A stretch of DNA of 64,000 nt, from the NCBI GenBank assembly GCA_943737045.1, contig CALSFV010000075.1, positions 62,001 to 126,000 on the forward strand, read 5' to 3'. Positions 32,710 through 47,967 of this stretch are shown here, one piece after another. Position numbers and translations under genes: made by a program. Each line of letters starts with the position of its first letter. The first letter of the stretch is position 1. The notes beneath the pieces were generated by a model. It saw only the letters and a program-made list of their open reading frames with translations, made no database searches and was not told the DNA's origin. The DNA is from Parapristionchus giblindavisi (Eukaryota > Nematoda > Chromadorea > Rhabditida > Diplogasteridae).

Positions 32710-33660
32710 TACGTCTCTCTCTCTCTCTCTACCTCTACCTCTGCCTCTGCCTCTGCCTCTACCTCTCCCTCTCCCTCTCCCTCTCCCTCTCCCTCTCCCT
32801 CTCCCTCTCCCTCTCCCTCTCCCTCTCCCTCTCCCTCTCTCCCTCTCCCTCTCCCTCTCCCTCTCCCTCTCCCTCTCCCTCTCCCTCTCCCTCTCCCTCT
32901 CCCTCTCCCTCTCCCTCTCCCCCTCTCCCTCTCCCTCTCCCTCTCCCTCTCCCTCTCCCTCTCCCTCTCCCTCTCCCTCTCCCTCTCCCTCTCCCTCTCC
33001 CTCTCCCTCTCCCTCTCCCTCTCCCTCTCCCTCTCCCTCTCCCTCTCCCTCTCCCTCTCCCTCTCCCTCTCCCCTCCCTCTCCCTCTCCCTCTCCCTCTC
33101 CCTCTCCCTCTCCCTCTCCCTCTCCCTCTCCCTCTCCCTCTCCCTCTCCCTCTCTCTCTCTCTCTCTACCTCTACCTCTACCTCTGCCTCTGCCTCTGCC
33201 TCTGCCTCTACCTCTCCCTCTCCCTCTCCCTCTCCCTCTCCCTCTCCCTCTCCCTCTCCCTCTCCCTCTCCCTCTCCCTCTCCCTCTCCCTCTCCCTCTC
33301 CCTCTCCCTCTCCCTCTCCCTCTCCCTCTCCCTCTCCCTCTCCCTCTCCCTCTCCCTCTCCCTCTCCCTCTCCCTCTCCCTCTCCCTCTCCCTCTCCCTC
33401 TCCCTCTCCCTCTCCCTCTCCCTCTCCCTCTCCCTCTCCCTCTCCCTCTCCCTCTCCCTCTCCCTCTCCCTCTCCCTCTCCCTCTCCCTCTCCCTCTCCC
33501 TCTCCCTCTCCCTCTCCCTCTCCCTCTCCCTCTCCCTCTCCCTTTACCTCTCCCTCTCCCTCAGTCTCTACCTCTACCTCTACCTTTATCTGCATCTCTA
33601 CCTCTACCTCTCCCTCTGTTTCTACCTCTACCTTTACCTCTATCTCTACCTCTACTTCTC
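32710..33660. repeat. Large CCCTCT hexamer array
   Basis: About 0.95 kb of CTCCCT hexamers, with CTCTCT, CTACCT and CTGCCT variants at about 33150-33215 and towards both ends. The period of six keeps long Ser-Pro, Leu-Pro, Gly-Glu and Gly-Arg frames open; these are by-products. The strand is extremely polarised (pyrimidines only). Confidence 0.97.
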
Positions 33661-33813
33661 GTTAGATACTTTCACATTCCTCCCTCTAACAATGCTGGTG
33701 GGAAGAAATGCGCACCTTCTTCATATGAATATTTCCGCAACCAAGGTTTCCATCTCAGTCACATGCAGCTTTTGTCTTATCGTGAGTATATTGAGATTTT
33801 ACATGAAGAGTGA
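33661..33813 (+). other. Possible terminal exon after the hexamer array
   Basis: A non-repetitive open stretch follows the array: RYFHIPPSNNAGGKKCAPSS, then YEYFRNQGFHLSHMQLLSY, with a GTGAGT donor in frame at 33782. The composition looks protein-like, but no upstream exon, start or family was found. Confidence 0.25.
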
Positions 33814-33839
33814 TTTCATTTGCAGCAAAAAAGGGAAAT

Positions 33840-34220
33840 AAAGAGTTAGAGACAAAATTGAATAGCTACATCATATGAGTTTTGTTTAGTAAATTAATTG
33901 GCAAAGGATCACAAGGTTCTTGACTAGTTGCCAACTTTTGCTAACAACTTGTCATGAGCTGAGCTGATAGCTGGCAATAACATGACTAGGATCATTTTTC
34001 GATGTTTTAGAGTTAAAGTAATGAAAGAATGGTTTTAAAGTAGGTTGTGTTAGAAAAGAAACTAGGTAAAGACTTAATATCTAGAGATAAAAAACAATCC
34101 AGTGTTTCGGCCCTGGTCCTTTGAGCAATGTTTGAAAGCGGATTCGTAATAAGCATCGAAAACTGATTGATATTGCCATTTCACATGGCCAGGACAAGTT
34201 GGGAGCATCCCCTTCTAAGG
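33840..34220. other. Intergenic, nothing recognised
   Basis: No gene. GACTAGGATCATTTTTCGATG near 33984 resembles a piece of the palindrome spacer near 21985, a hint of an undefined repeat. Confidence 0.4.
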
Positions 34221-34224
34221 TGGT

Positions 34225-34435
34225 TATTGTCCGTATAAAATGTATTTGTGAAATTGCCTTGCTACTGGATGCCTAACGTGGAAATATTCTATTGATCATC
34301 CCCCCCATTCTCTCCTTTCCCTAGTCGCGCTCTCTCTGATCTACTCACTATCTCGCTTGGATACTCTCTCTAAACATAGTAATTCATTGGGCTACTCTCG
34401 TACCAAATAAAAAAGTGTATTTTAGACGGTCAATA
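34225..34435 (+). mobile_element. Solo LTR-like element, subfamily 2
   Basis: Starts TATTGTCCGTATAAAATGTA and ends TTTTAGACGGTCAATA. Shared parts with 11061-11278 are GCCTTGCTACTGG, the TCTCTCTGATCTAC region and CTCTCGTACCAAATAA. Confidence 0.7.
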
Positions 34436-35458
34436 CGCTGTGTTCACAGTTTGCAAAATTCGTAGTTCGCTTTTGATTTCATCGCAAAGTGGAACCGCAT
34501 ATTTCATCAGCGGAACCAATGTGTCGAACTAATTTTTATTCACTGTTCCACAAATACATGCATTTTCGCCCCCACCCACAACCTCTCGTTTCACACACTC
34601 TCTCGACTGGTATTGCGAAATATAAACCTTAGAACAAAACTGACCCAATGTAAATCTCTCGGAACTGACCTGGGGTGATTCTTACTGCTCTCGATCTTCC
34701 GCATATTCCTAGATGGGTTTCAAGTCTCAAAATGACCGCATCGACAAACGGTGCTCACCCACATTATGGGCGAGCGAAAATGTATGCACAAATAGCTCGG
34801 CGCAGAAACCTTTTTGCGTTTGCATTGACAAAGCAATTTCTTTTTTCTTCTAACCAATATCACGTTTTTTTCCAACGTGCACATGACTCACGTGAAGATA
34901 CGTTCATGCCCACTCTGCCATGTAAATGCTTCCTTCTGTTGTGGCCCGCGAAAGAAGGGATAATAGACTAGAACCCCTCTGGCTTGGAACTAGGCGGAGG
35001 TGGGTACCACAAAAAGGCAACTATTTTCGCGGAACTGTTGATATTTTCGTCTGGCCCTTGCTAGTAATACCGAAATCTTCGTAGTTTGTACAAAAAATTA
35101 GCGCACTTTTATTATGTTTTCGACTTCTTTATAGATGGACGTACATAGATTAAGAGTATGTAGATTCTAATCAATCTTTTACTTCTTAATGCGTTGGTTA
35201 AAAACCAACGATGTTCGATAAAAAGCGTACACAATGGCACCACTACCGGTCTGCGTTAATGTCTGGCTACTTTCTTATTTCATTCTTCTCTTCGTTTCTT
35301 CGTTGCCTCTTCCATTCGCCCTGTTCTCCGAACTCTCACATCATTCTCGTCATTTCGAAATTCACTAAGATCTTCAATTTCAATCAATAAAATCAGTTTT
35401 ATTCAATTATATTATCTTGACTTATATTAAGAGTAAGTGGCACTTGTTGACAACTTCT

Positions 35459-35582
35459 TAGGGCACTAGGTCGGATGAGAACTGACTGTATGACAGTTAT
35501 TTGCATACTCTGTTCATTAGTACTCTCATATGCAAAATTTCACGTCCAGTCGGTTCTCATCCGGCCCAGTGCCCTTCTTAAT
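35459..35582. mobile_element. Hairpin MITE (family F)
   Basis: TAGGGCACTAGGTCGGATGA at the left pairs with TCATCCGGCCCAGTGCCCTT at the right. The arms are about 35 bp and the loop is AT-rich. Confidence 0.65.
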
Positions 35583-35799
35583 TTTTCTCCTTTGAAAGAA
35601 TTTCTTCGCCATTCCGGAAAGCAGTCAAAGATGGATCTAAACCGAAGCCTTCTCTTCCTTCTCCCATATCTCTTTTCTTACATTTGCTGCTTCCTCTACA
35701 CATACATATCTCACAAATGACGAGATTCCGGCCATTATCTTTCACTATTCTGGAACCATTTTCTTACTCTTATTCGCCTATTTCTTTACTTTTCGATTA

Positions 35800-35912
35800 A
35801 AGGCACACCCCAAGCTAATTTTACTCTCCGCATTGGCAATACTCCCTCGAAGACAAAGAAAACGAGAGAGTGTGGCCAGAGCGGAGAGTTTCAAATGATC
35901 TTGGGGTGTCGT
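35800..35912. mobile_element. MITE family B copy
   Basis: CACACCCCAAGCTAATTTTA at the left and AGTTTCAAATGATCTTGGGG at the right, around CTCTCCGC / GCGGAGAG blocks. Confidence 0.75.
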
Positions 35913-36135
35913 ACTCATAATACTCATTCTACATTGATCTCTTGCTCTTGTGTTCATGGGTTCATGAGGTTTCACTTTACCAGTTTGATGAACGCGAAAC
36001 CGAGCATTCTTTACATCTGCCGAACTGATCTATGTTTGTGCGTCTTTTTCTCTTATCGCATTTTTAAACCGTCCTTCGAGATTTCAATGAAATTTTCTGA
36101 CACAAATTAGCACATACACACAGAAAAATAAGTGT

Positions 36136-36397
36136 TATTGTGCGTATAAAATGTACTTGCATAAGAAAATGACAAACGGTGCTAACGAACGGAAGTCACA
36201 ATCGAGAGGCGCGGCGAGATGTAGCCTTCTACATCTCGCCCCGTCTCTCGATTGTCTCTCCGCTGCCTCTCTCTAACCCGGCTGACCTTCGCCGCGCGCT
36301 ATATGATATATAAAAGCGATCGGCATAGTTTCTGAACGATGCAAAACAAGAAAGTTCTCTTCTACAAATAAAACAAGTGATTTTTATACGCTCAATA
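36136..36397 (+). mobile_element. Solo LTR, subfamily 1
   Basis: TATTGTGCGTATAAAATGTA at the start, internal hairpin GATGTAGCC / TTCTACATC, TATA box ATATATAAAAGCG near 36309 and TTTTATACGCTCAATA at the end. Nearly the same as 15709-15990 over the first two thirds. Confidence 0.72.
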
Positions 36398-36403
36398 TCC
36401 ACA

Positions 36404-36500
36404 GCGCATAAGACCTGTGAAGTGTTATATTTAACACTTTTTGGGTGTTAAAAGTAACAAAAAAGTGTTTAATATAACACTTCACAGGTCTTATGTGCTA
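36404..36500. mobile_element. Near-perfect hairpin MITE (family G)
   Basis: CATAAGACCTGTGAAGTGTT pairs with AACACTTCACAGGTCTTATG. The arms are about 40 bp with a short loop around TTAAAAGTAAC. Confidence 0.75.
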
Positions 36501-36544
36501 GGGATAACACCTCATTTCTCTATGTGTATGTACGTAGCTCCCCC

Positions 36545-36800
36545 TACCTATCGTAGATGTAAAAATCATTGTATCATGAACGGTATGAATGAAATACAAA
36601 TCTAAATTGATCAAACTAGATTGTGTACGATTCGGCCATTTCATTTTTTCTTTCATTCCATTGTTTTTTCTCTCCTTTGAATGAAAAGAACGAAAAATAA
36701 CGAAAATTTGCCGAATCGCGCTCAATCTCGTGTGATCGGCATGATACATTTAGATTCATTCATACCGCTCATGATATAATGATTTTACATGTACGCTACT
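36545..36800. mobile_element. Hairpin MITE (family H), about 250 bp
   Basis: TGTAAAAATCATTGTATCAT and ACGGTATGAATGAA at the left pair with TTCATTCATACCG and ATGATATAATGATTTTACA at the right. The middle keeps GATTCGGC / GCCGAATC pairing. Confidence 0.65.
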
Positions 36801-37224
36801 GCTGGCTTGTAGAAATAAAATAATAACAGTAATAATTTATCACAGAATCATGCATGAAAACATGGTGTTTTTTTTTACTGTTTGAACATATTTATCAAGA
36901 GTAGACTGTGATGTGCATGTTGGGCCACTCCTGACTTCTTGCTTGTCTCAGCAAAGCAGGACCGGCACAAAATAAGTGCAAAAGTATTTATCTAGATCTG
37001 CTCTATTTGCATCATCTATCTAAATGTCCAGACGAGAAAGAGTATCTGCTGGAGCTAGTAAAGCTCTTCATCTGTCTCATATCGAGCTCTGTTTTTGTAT
37101 GCTGTCTGAAGTACCATCACAGTAGGAAATCGATATCGACCGATCGATATTGATCGATATTACAGATAATAAGTAGAATACTGGTGTCGCGTGGCATTTA
37201 ATGATCGTAATCTAGTGAAGTTGA

Positions 37225-37312
37225 ATGGACGGAGGGGTAGAGGGAGTAGAGGGGAGAAGTAGAGGTAGAGGTAGAGAGGGAGAGGGAGAAGGAGAGGTAG
37301 AGAGGGAGAGCA
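37225..37312. repeat. GA-rich hexamer stretch
   Basis: GTAGAG / GAGGGA words, the same motif family as the large arrays. The upstream GTGAAGTTGAATGGACGGA (from 37216) resembles the S2 SINE flank. Confidence 0.7.
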
Positions 37313-37404
37313 TACTAGTATGTGTGACGATAATCACATGCGAAACTTGAAATACGCGCATAGTGTCAAAACTTAAAATTATTCTTATTCTCTAAAATGA
37401 CTCC

Positions 37405-37622
37405 ATTCCATCTGTCATGGGTTCGATTCCCGGTCGTTTCACCGCCTCCGCCCGACCAAGGCGCCCGAAAGGGGAATTGGTAGTGACTCTACAGAAAGTT
37501 CGAAGAAGAGATTAGGCCCTCCGGACCGAATTGGCCTTGAAATTATCACTGGCCTAGCAGTGATCACCCGCATGACTTCGTGTTCCTTGAATAACGGGTT
37601 GTACCTTTACCTTTACCTTTTA
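37405..37622 (+). mobile_element. SINE family S1, best copy
   Basis: GGGTTCGATTCCCGG at 37420-37434 is a perfect RNA polymerase III B box with the tRNA T-arm palindrome. Then follow GGGGAATTGGTAGTGACTCT, the GATTAGGCCCTCCGGACCGA block, CACTGGCCTAGCAGTGATCA and a CCTTTACCTTTACCTTTT tail. This is tRNA-derived, with a tail that probably copies a LINE partner end. The A-box side is poorly preserved. Confidence 0.75.
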
Positions 37623-37829
37623 GTAAAATTCATTCCGTGTTACATTCATTCCTCCGTTAGCCCTGTTACTTTATGATTTAGTAGGACTTGAAAAATGGTA
37701 TAACCTTTACCTTTTAAACATTATGAGCTACCGTAATCGCTGACGTGAGGAATATTCAGCTCCTATACCAAAGATAGAACCCATCAGAAATCCAACGTCA
37801 TTATTCTTCTGGTTCTCCATCTCCTCATT

Positions 37830-37965
37830 TCTCTCCCTCTGCCTCTCCCTATCCCTCTTCCTTTCCCTCTACCTCTCCCTCTCCTTCTACCTCTACCTCT
37901 CCCTCTTCCTCTCCCTCTACCTCTCCTTCTCCTTCTCCCTCTACCCCTCCCACTCCTCCTCCTCC
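37830..37965. repeat. CTCCCT/CTACCT-rich stretch
   Basis: Imperfect hexamers related to the 32710-33660 array. The complementary GAGGGA form occurs at 38276-38340. Confidence 0.75.
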
Positions 37966-38349
37966 CATCTCAGCTCACCTATTCATCTTATCCCCCATTC
38001 TTCCATCTTCGCTTCCCCTTTTAGTCTCCCCCGCCCTTCCTTCCTCTCTCATTCGTCTTCCGTGATTACTCATATCCATTCGACTACCGTAATCTCGCAC
38101 ACTATAATGTGCGATCGATGACTGACTTTATTTTGTCGTTGAAAAGGCTACTTTCGTGGGAAAAAAAGCGTGAGATGAATGTCAGTGTGAAAGAGGAGCC
38201 GAGAGAAAACCAGAGTCGAGATTATGATCTTGTCTCTTAGTCGAATGAGGCTCGATTTGAGACGAAAAGAGGATGAAGGAGAGGGAGAGAGGAAGAGGGA
38301 GAGGGAGGGAGAGGTAGAGGGAGGGATAGGGATAGGGAAAGTGAGGTGG

Positions 38350-39960
38350 AAAGGATGTGTGAAGTGAACGAACTGTAAGTTCTTCTTCTTCCCCGTACAC
38401 TTTTGTGATTCTGAGCCAAATACTCTCTTATTATTCTGCGTTCTTCCATTTTAACACATTTTTAGCTTGACTATACCTTTCCTCTTTAAAAAAAAGTTTG
38501 ATTTTGTCCATCAAGATAAGGTTATTAGATGACTGATTCGTTGACTTCAATTTCATAAGTTAAAAAAAAACAAACAACGCAATTTATCATTTGATAAAAG
38601 TGATAAGGATTTGTCATCATAAGATCATTTTGATGCCAACCCTCGCCTTGTCCTTGTCACAGGCTTATACACAGCTTAACCATGGTACTCTGTTCCTATT
38701 CTGTATGATATCAGTATGATCGATGAGAGGCCAAGCGACATTCTCACTGATTTGTAAGCAATCAGTCGGAATTGTCGTGATTGTTCAATGTAGAGACTAT
38801 ATGCGGGAGACTGTCATTTGATTATGCACGGATCGTATATTATATTAGATTTAATGATCTTGAGTTTAGTTTGGGATTGGGATTGTGGTAGACGTACTTG
38901 GTGGTACAAGAACGACTGTATTCTAAGGAATAATTTATGAATTAAAAAAAAAACTATCAAAGCGTTTTCCACTTTTCTTGTCACTTTTAGGTTAGTAAAT
39001 TAAAATTTCCTAATGACAAAGTTGTGTGTTGAAAATATTGTGGAATGAGTTCTCTTTGATCAAAAGCAATTATTATTATCTTTAGAAGCAAGACTACAAT
39101 ACCGTTCATATCTAATCCTTAGCAATCCCTCTGGACTAGAGTCTTGTTTGATATCTCGACCCATACTCTCTCACTTTCGCATGCTCTCTCGTCTGGACCA
39201 TCTCAACTCGTCTTTCCCCATTGGCGCTTACTCACAGGCGAATGATTTCATATCATACTCTGGAAGAGTAAGCCGACCGAAATCTAATCTAGGGTTAAAC
39301 TCCGCCCTGTGCTGTCTAAATATGATGACGGTAGTGCATAGAAGATGACTTTACTATAATAAGAAAGTCTCAGAGTGATATATAATCACTCCCTACCATT
39401 GCTCAATCATTTATCATCTCTGTAGTCTGCTCGCTTCTGACCTTTTCTTTGTCCGAATTTTTGTATATTGTTCACTCGATTTTACGGTACACTCACGGCA
39501 AATTTTCTTAGAGATAGGAAGTCTAACTGCAATAGAGAAAGGTTAACTTACTCCAAAATCTTTCTCTCGCTCTCTCAAAAAAACGCGTCGGATAAAACTC
39601 TCTCGCTCCATACAGTAACCGGGACTGGAGTAATTCAACAAAGTTATCTCATATGAGAGAACGTTTCTCTAATTCCTGCCTCTTACAATTATTAAAGAAA
39701 ACCTACAGCTCAAATACAAATTTGAGATAGTTAGGGGTCAGTGTATTCTCTGGTATGATTTGTTCAGAACTAAATTATTCCATATGTAACTAGACTCTTT
39801 TCTCATTTTGTCTTGTTCATCTTTTCACCCCTCTAATCACCCCTTATCATTTTTATCTTTGGTCTGTTATTCGCACGTAGCTTCCTCCTAAATAAAGACA
39901 ACATCTGATTTGTGAACCTCCCCACTCCTCGTATGGTACCGACCAATCGCGCCATTTTCG
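38350..39960. other. Upstream region of the GTP cyclohydrolase gene, no other gene recognised
   Basis: Some AT-rich stretches and short open frames of chance length, but no repeat family member was identified. Promoter elements cannot be named. GGTACCGACCAAT occurs twice (39936 and 39960) just before the gene. Confidence 0.4.
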
Positions 39961-39988
39961 GTACCGACCAATGAAAATTCCGGTTTCG

Positions 39989-40018
39989 GTTTCAGGAACG
40001 CTTACCGATCAATCAATC
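39989..40018 (+). promoter_or_regulatory. Probable spliced-leader acceptor of the GTP cyclohydrolase gene
   Basis: TTTCAG followed by GAACGC lies 23 bp before ATG 40019, with no upstream exon needed by the reading frame. In nematodes such a site usually receives a spliced leader. This is inference from position only. Confidence 0.4.
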
Positions 40019-43104
<3,086 letters not shown>

Positions 43105-43444
43105 ACAATTACGGTAGTCACACAATGATGACCGATCGACAAATGACTTTTTTCACTCTGCCTGTGACAGAAATATTCTCATAATGCTTATGATTTTGAA
43201 TTGATCTTTGTATGTTATAATTACTTTTATTTCATTTTTAAAAATGGCACTCACATTGTATAGACACCGCTAGGCTAAAATATACTAATCATGTTGATTA
43301 GCCGACAATTTTGTATGTTTAAAAAACATTTTTAAATACATTCCGTATATGTACCCTCCAATGCAAACTTTCTCGGTGCGAGCACAATAGTTTTTCTTCA
43401 TTTTTTTCCATTCCATTTCCATGTTTTATCACTAATTCATTTTG

Positions 43445-43460
43445 AATTGATCAATAAAGG
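43445..43460 (+). terminator. Candidate polyadenylation signal after the GTP cyclohydrolase gene
   Basis: TCAATAAAGG, about 350 bp after the stop codon, is the first clear AATAAA on this strand. Nearer degenerate signals cannot be excluded. Confidence 0.35.
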
Positions 43461-43639
43461 CTTCTTGTATAATATGATAACATATTCCGTATACAATGAC
43501 ATTTACAAGCTAATAAAAAAATTTATCGAGCACAAAACCAATGGGGAGGAAATGGTTAACACCAATTGAATGATTAGTATGAGGTCGCATACAATTCTTC
43601 GTTTATCTCAATAAATATAATTCTTCGTTTATCTCAATA

Positions 43640-43810
43640 AAGGTAAAAAGGCAAAGCTTGAAGTGCATCCACTTATTCAAGGCACACAAAGTCCTGCGGG
43701 AGATCACTGGGCCAGTGATATTTCAAGGCCGATTCAGTCCGGAGGGCCTAGTCTCACCATCGAACCTTAGTCACTGGCAATGCCTCACTACCAAATCCCC
43801 ATGCGGCATT
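43640..43810 (-). mobile_element. SINE family S1, reverse copy
   Basis: Left end AGGTAAAAAGGCAAAG is the tail side. GATCACTGGGCCAGTGATAT, GGCCGATTCAGTCCGGAGGG and the AATGCCTCACTACC side follow. Flanks are not identifiable. Confidence 0.65.
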
Positions 43811-44277
43811 GGTGGCATCGCGATATGTTAAAAAAGAACTATACAGCAACATATTGACTCCAGACTCAACGAGTATTCTTCAGATAGCGATTGTAATTTT
43901 TGTCATTGAACTTAATCAAATTCCTCAAATAACCGATTCCATTTGTGATTTTCGTATGATCGGTTTTAAGTCGCTGTGGAAAAAATTTGGTAATCCAAAC
44001 TTGACTCTCTCATTTTCTCATTGTCCCTTACGCAAAATACCATATAATATAAACAATATTCGACCTGCTAATCGTGGAGTCAGTCATGATAACTCAATGG
44101 TCTCCTTCTTTAAACCACACCAAACTCAAGGAGCCTCCACTATTCCCTCATCTCTCATCAGCATCAGAAGAATAGATATATTCATCAAGGTGCTCCCTCT
44201 ATTCTTCTTCTTCATCTATGCTCCTCCTCGCACTTTTACACATTAGATCAGCCAGTCTCAGTCAGTGTACGCCGTGG

Positions 44278-44280
44278 CTC

Positions 44281-44319
<39 letters not shown>

Positions 44320-44345
44320 ACCCTCTCTCTCTCTCTCTCTCACTC

Positions 44346-44383
<38 letters not shown>

Positions 44384-44402
44384 ACCCTCTCTCTCTCACT
44401 CA

Positions 44403-44435
<33 letters not shown>

Positions 44436-44635
44436 CCCCTCTCTCCCCCTCTCTCTCTATCTCTCTTTCCCTCTCTCTCCCTCTCTCTCCCTCTCTCCCT
44501 CTCTCTCTCTCTCACTCTCTCACTCTACCTCTCTCTCTCGCTCCCTCCCTCCCTCTCTCTCTTTCCCTCTCTCTCCCTCTCTCTCCCTCTCTCCCTCTCA
44601 TTCTACCTCTATCTCTCTCCCTATCCTCTCATGTT
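44278..44635. repeat. CT-rich microsatellite field
   Basis: CTCTCT runs broken by CACTCA and TCCCTC words. The long Ser/Leu frames here are by-products. Confidence 0.95.
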
Positions 44636-44639
44636 TTCG

Positions 44640-45090
44640 ATACCTCATCTCACCACACTTGTACTTACGAATATTTTCAGTGAAAGTATTTTGAACGATC
44701 TATTCCTAGATTTTTGAAAAATGTTTCGACCTTGCCGATCTTCCTATTATTTTTCTAAATTTTCTAAGATATTTTGACTTATGAAGAATATGTAAATAAT
44801 TAGCACGATAAATAATACAAAAGTAGAGAAATCCGGTAAAGATCAATCAAGACTCGCTTTTTATGCTTTTCGAGGCCTCACAACACATTGTTCTAGGCAC
44901 AAAAAGTATGAGGGAAAGAGGAATGAGGGGTGGAGGGGTTGTAGAGGGGTGATGGGGAGGGAGAGGGAGAGGAGAGAGATCAGGCCTACTTTACAATAGT
45001 AGATGGAGAGCCTCACTCTCAACGATAGAGATCATTCGAATCGGAGAGAGCGCAGACAGCTAGAGAATAAGATAGAGCACTGGAGGCTAT
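44640..45090. other. Intergenic, nothing recognised
   Basis: AT-rich then purine-rich sequence leading into the hexamer array. No gene seen. Confidence 0.4.
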
Positions 45091-45095
45091 GAGAG

Positions 45096-45400
45096 ATCTC
45101 GGAGGGAGAGGGAGAGGGAGAGGGAGAGGGAGAGGGAGAGGGAGAGGGACAGGGAGAGGGAGAGGGAGAGGGAGAGGGAGAGGGAGAGGGAGAGGGAGAG
45201 GGAGAGGGAGAGGGAGAGGGAGAGGGAGAGGGAGAGGGAGAGGGAGAGGGAGAGGGAGAGGGAGAGGGAGAGGGAGAGGGAGAGGGAGAGGGGAGAGGGA
45301 GAGGGAGAGGGAGAGGGAGAGGGAGAGGGAGAGGGAGAGGGAGAGGGAGAGGGAGGAGAGGGAGGGGAGGAGAGGGAGGGGAGGAGAGGGTGAGGGAGAG
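45096..45400. repeat. GAGGGA hexamer array
   Basis: About 45 hexamers of GAGGGA, reverse complement of the 32710-33660 motif, with one single-base slip near 45290 and degenerate ends. Confidence 0.96.
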
Positions 45401-45439
45401 AGACAGAAGGGGTTGAGAGAGAACAAGTCCAGTTAGAAT

Positions 45440-46640
45440 GAGCGACATTCAGAAGGAGCCCCCGCTTTCCTCGATTTCGTTAATTTCATAATTTACTTAT
45501 TGATTGATTCATAATTAATATTGAGTTTGCGATTTTCCATCATTTTAATTGTACTTTAATTATAGATATCACTTATTTGTTGGAATAACGTTACTCCCGA
45601 TATGGGTAACTTTAACTCGAATTTGTGAAATAGCGCCTTTTTCAGAACTTTTCATTTTTCGTTTTGCCTGGAAATACAGTAATATTTTCAGTAATATTCA
45701 GTACTGTTCTAGTATTATTTTCGGACCATTCATTTATGTAAATGATAATCGACATGTTAGATTCCATATTGGGAAAGAAAAACAAAGATGAAACCGATAG
45801 GCGCTATTTCGTCATGTAGAAAATTGATGTATTGATTGTTTCACCGACTCTCGGTCTGTTAATGAAAACAACGTGGACCTCTATCACATGTTCAAGTTTA
45901 ATCTCGATCTGCCATTGCCAACAAAGTTAGGGTGATTATGAAAACAGGCAAACCAAAAGATCAGACAACTATAAAATTACGCTGTTGTGACTGACAGCGA
46001 CTGTCGTAAGGGACTGAACTATCACCATTTTAAGGCCCGGTCGCATTTCGTGGTTCTCATTGCCAGACCTAGATAGCTGAAATGTTTCCTATTTAAAAAT
46101 ATTTATAGTTTGAAAATCGCAGCCATTTCGTCAACGCGTTTCGTTCCGCGCGGCTACCGCGAATCCGCAATACTATATTCGACGGTGTTCAGCCAAGAAG
46201 CAACCAATGAACTCATATCAATAACATCTTTTAAGACAAAAATCGCATATGTTATATTTCGCTCAATGCCACAACCACCGGACCTCCTGTTAAAAGCTAG
46301 ATTTGGCCAATCCACTCAAATTGTTATAAGGTTAAATAATTTATTCAATCATGAACCAAAATTGTTAAAAAATTAAAGCGATAACCGATAAATGTTATAG
46401 CTGTCTTCTCGCAGCTTGATGAGTATTGATTCTAATTGCAACTATGAGAAGAAACGCATTGATATTTGTCAATATCTTTAAAATCATTAAGTATTTATTG
46501 ATTTATTGATTATTAAGATCGACATAAATCTCATTTGATTGTTCTTGTAACTTATCATCTTATCGATTCTCAATCAACGTGGTGACACCTGTTGCCGAAT
46601 CTGCAGCTAAGAAGACCCTTAGCCTATGTTCTAATTCTCT
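45440..46640. other. Intergenic, no convincing gene
   Basis: ATG AGC GAC at 45440 opens a 17-codon frame ([12 protein letters not shown]...) and 46579-46630 reads VTPVAESAAKKT. Neither has matching splice sites or a partner exon. Confidence 0.35.
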
Positions 46641-46673
46641 CTCAACCTCTCTATCAGCTCTCTCCCTCTCTCT

Positions 46674-46708
<35 letters not shown>

Positions 46709-47130
46709 ACCTCTTTCTCCCTCGCTTCCTCTCTGCCTCCCTCTCGATCCTTACACTTTCAGATAGCTGCCTCAATGTTCCATCATATCCTCTCCTCCTT
46801 TGTCTCTTTTACTGCCACCCTTCTCTCGTTCCCCTAACTCTCCTTCTCTGCGCTCTCTCGATTACCCACACTATTTCTGTTCTCTCTAACTGTTTCATGT
46901 TCTCTTTTACAACATGTTGTCTCTAGCTTGTCTCTATTTCTCTGCGCTCTCTCATTAGCTTCTGCTCTCTCGCGCTGCTTATCATTCCTGATGTCTGTCT
47001 GTACTCTCCACTTATCCTTACCTCTATCACGGAATGAGAGACGTCCCCTCAGGCGTCAGGTGTGTTATTGCTCAGAAGGAGAGGGAGAGAGGGAGAGGGA
47101 GACGGAGAGGGAGAGGGAGAGACGTAGGTG
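46640..47130. repeat. CT-rich region with terminal GAGGGA words
   Basis: Low-complexity CTCTCT / CCTCTC between 46650 and 47000 and GGAGAGGGAGA words at 47075-47125. No coding signal. Confidence 0.7.
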
Positions 47131-47284
47131 AAAGTTGACGATAGAGCCTCATTGATTAGTAGACCGGAAGTCATCGTCTGGAAATTGAATTATTGATTGT
47201 ATTGATCGACTCAATGATTATAATACTGTGAGAAGACTGATTTTGAGTTCTGTGAGAACTTGCTCACAAAAATATCAAATATCT

Positions 47285-47400
47285 ATTTAAAATCTCACCA
47301 AGCTATTTTTACGGTCCGCTCTGCCATCAATCTCTAGCAGAATAACAATGAGAGAGTGTGACCGGAGCTGAGAGTTTCAAATTAGCCCGCGGTGCCTGTA
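47285..47400. mobile_element. MITE family B, degenerate copy
   Basis: CCAAGCTATTTTTACGGTCC at the left; GGAGCTGAGAGTTTCAAATT and AGCCCGCGGTG at the right. Confidence 0.6.
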
Positions 47401-47549
47401 ATATTTAACGGTTACTTAATGCATATCGAAGGTTGTAAATCAAATAGAAGGAATCGAAGGGAATATAACTTGATCAAGGGTGATACTGGAGAGATAAATA
47501 TAATGAAAATCCGTTCCTCGTTTACTTGCTTTCCGTATTTTTAATTAAA

Positions 47550-47668
47550 GTAATACCCCATGCTAATTTTACCCTCCGCATTGGCAATATTCCCCCTCGT
47601 AGATAAAGAAAGCGAGAGAACATTGCCAGAGCGGAGAGATTCAAATTAGCTTGGGGTGTGGCTTTAAG
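47550..47668. mobile_element. MITE family B, well-preserved copy
   Basis: TACCCCATGCTAATTTTACC at the left and TTCAAATTAGCTTGGGGTG at the right, with the GATAAAGAAAGCGAGAGA loop. Confidence 0.75.
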
Positions 47669-47967
47669 ATCTTATACATCAGTGTCTTGGTCTATATATA
47701 ATCTTCAATGCGCTGTTATTATTGTGTGATCTTATTTATTTATATTGTGATTTTTTTACTTCATGTGCACAACTTTTCTCCTTTTGTCATCGCAAGATTT
47801 TTGATGGTCACAGATCATTATTGCCGCATCAAATACACTTGTTAATTTAGTAAGAATGTAGCCAGCCACAGCCACAATGATTTTTTTAAGTTTAGAGACC
47901 AAGTCTAAGCGAAATAGCGCATAGATCAAAGAGAGAGAGAGTGCGAGGAGGGAAGGAAAGAAAGGTG

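Noticed and set aside
32649..33813. Ser-Pro, Leu-Pro, Gly-Glu and Gly-Arg frames of 280-370 codons
   Set aside because: Translation of a CCCTCT hexamer array in several frames and both strands. Only the last 50 codons are non-repetitive, and they are listed separately with low confidence.
34675..34971. 98-codon + frame
   Set aside because: No start context, splice sites or recognisable domain; chance length for this base composition.
43809..44246. 145-codon open frame after the S1 SINE
   Set aside because: Composition is AT-driven, it begins next to SINE sequence, and no splice structure or recognisable motif was seen.
45019..45448. Open frames over the GAGGGA array
   Set aside because: Same hexamer effect; no gene structure around them.
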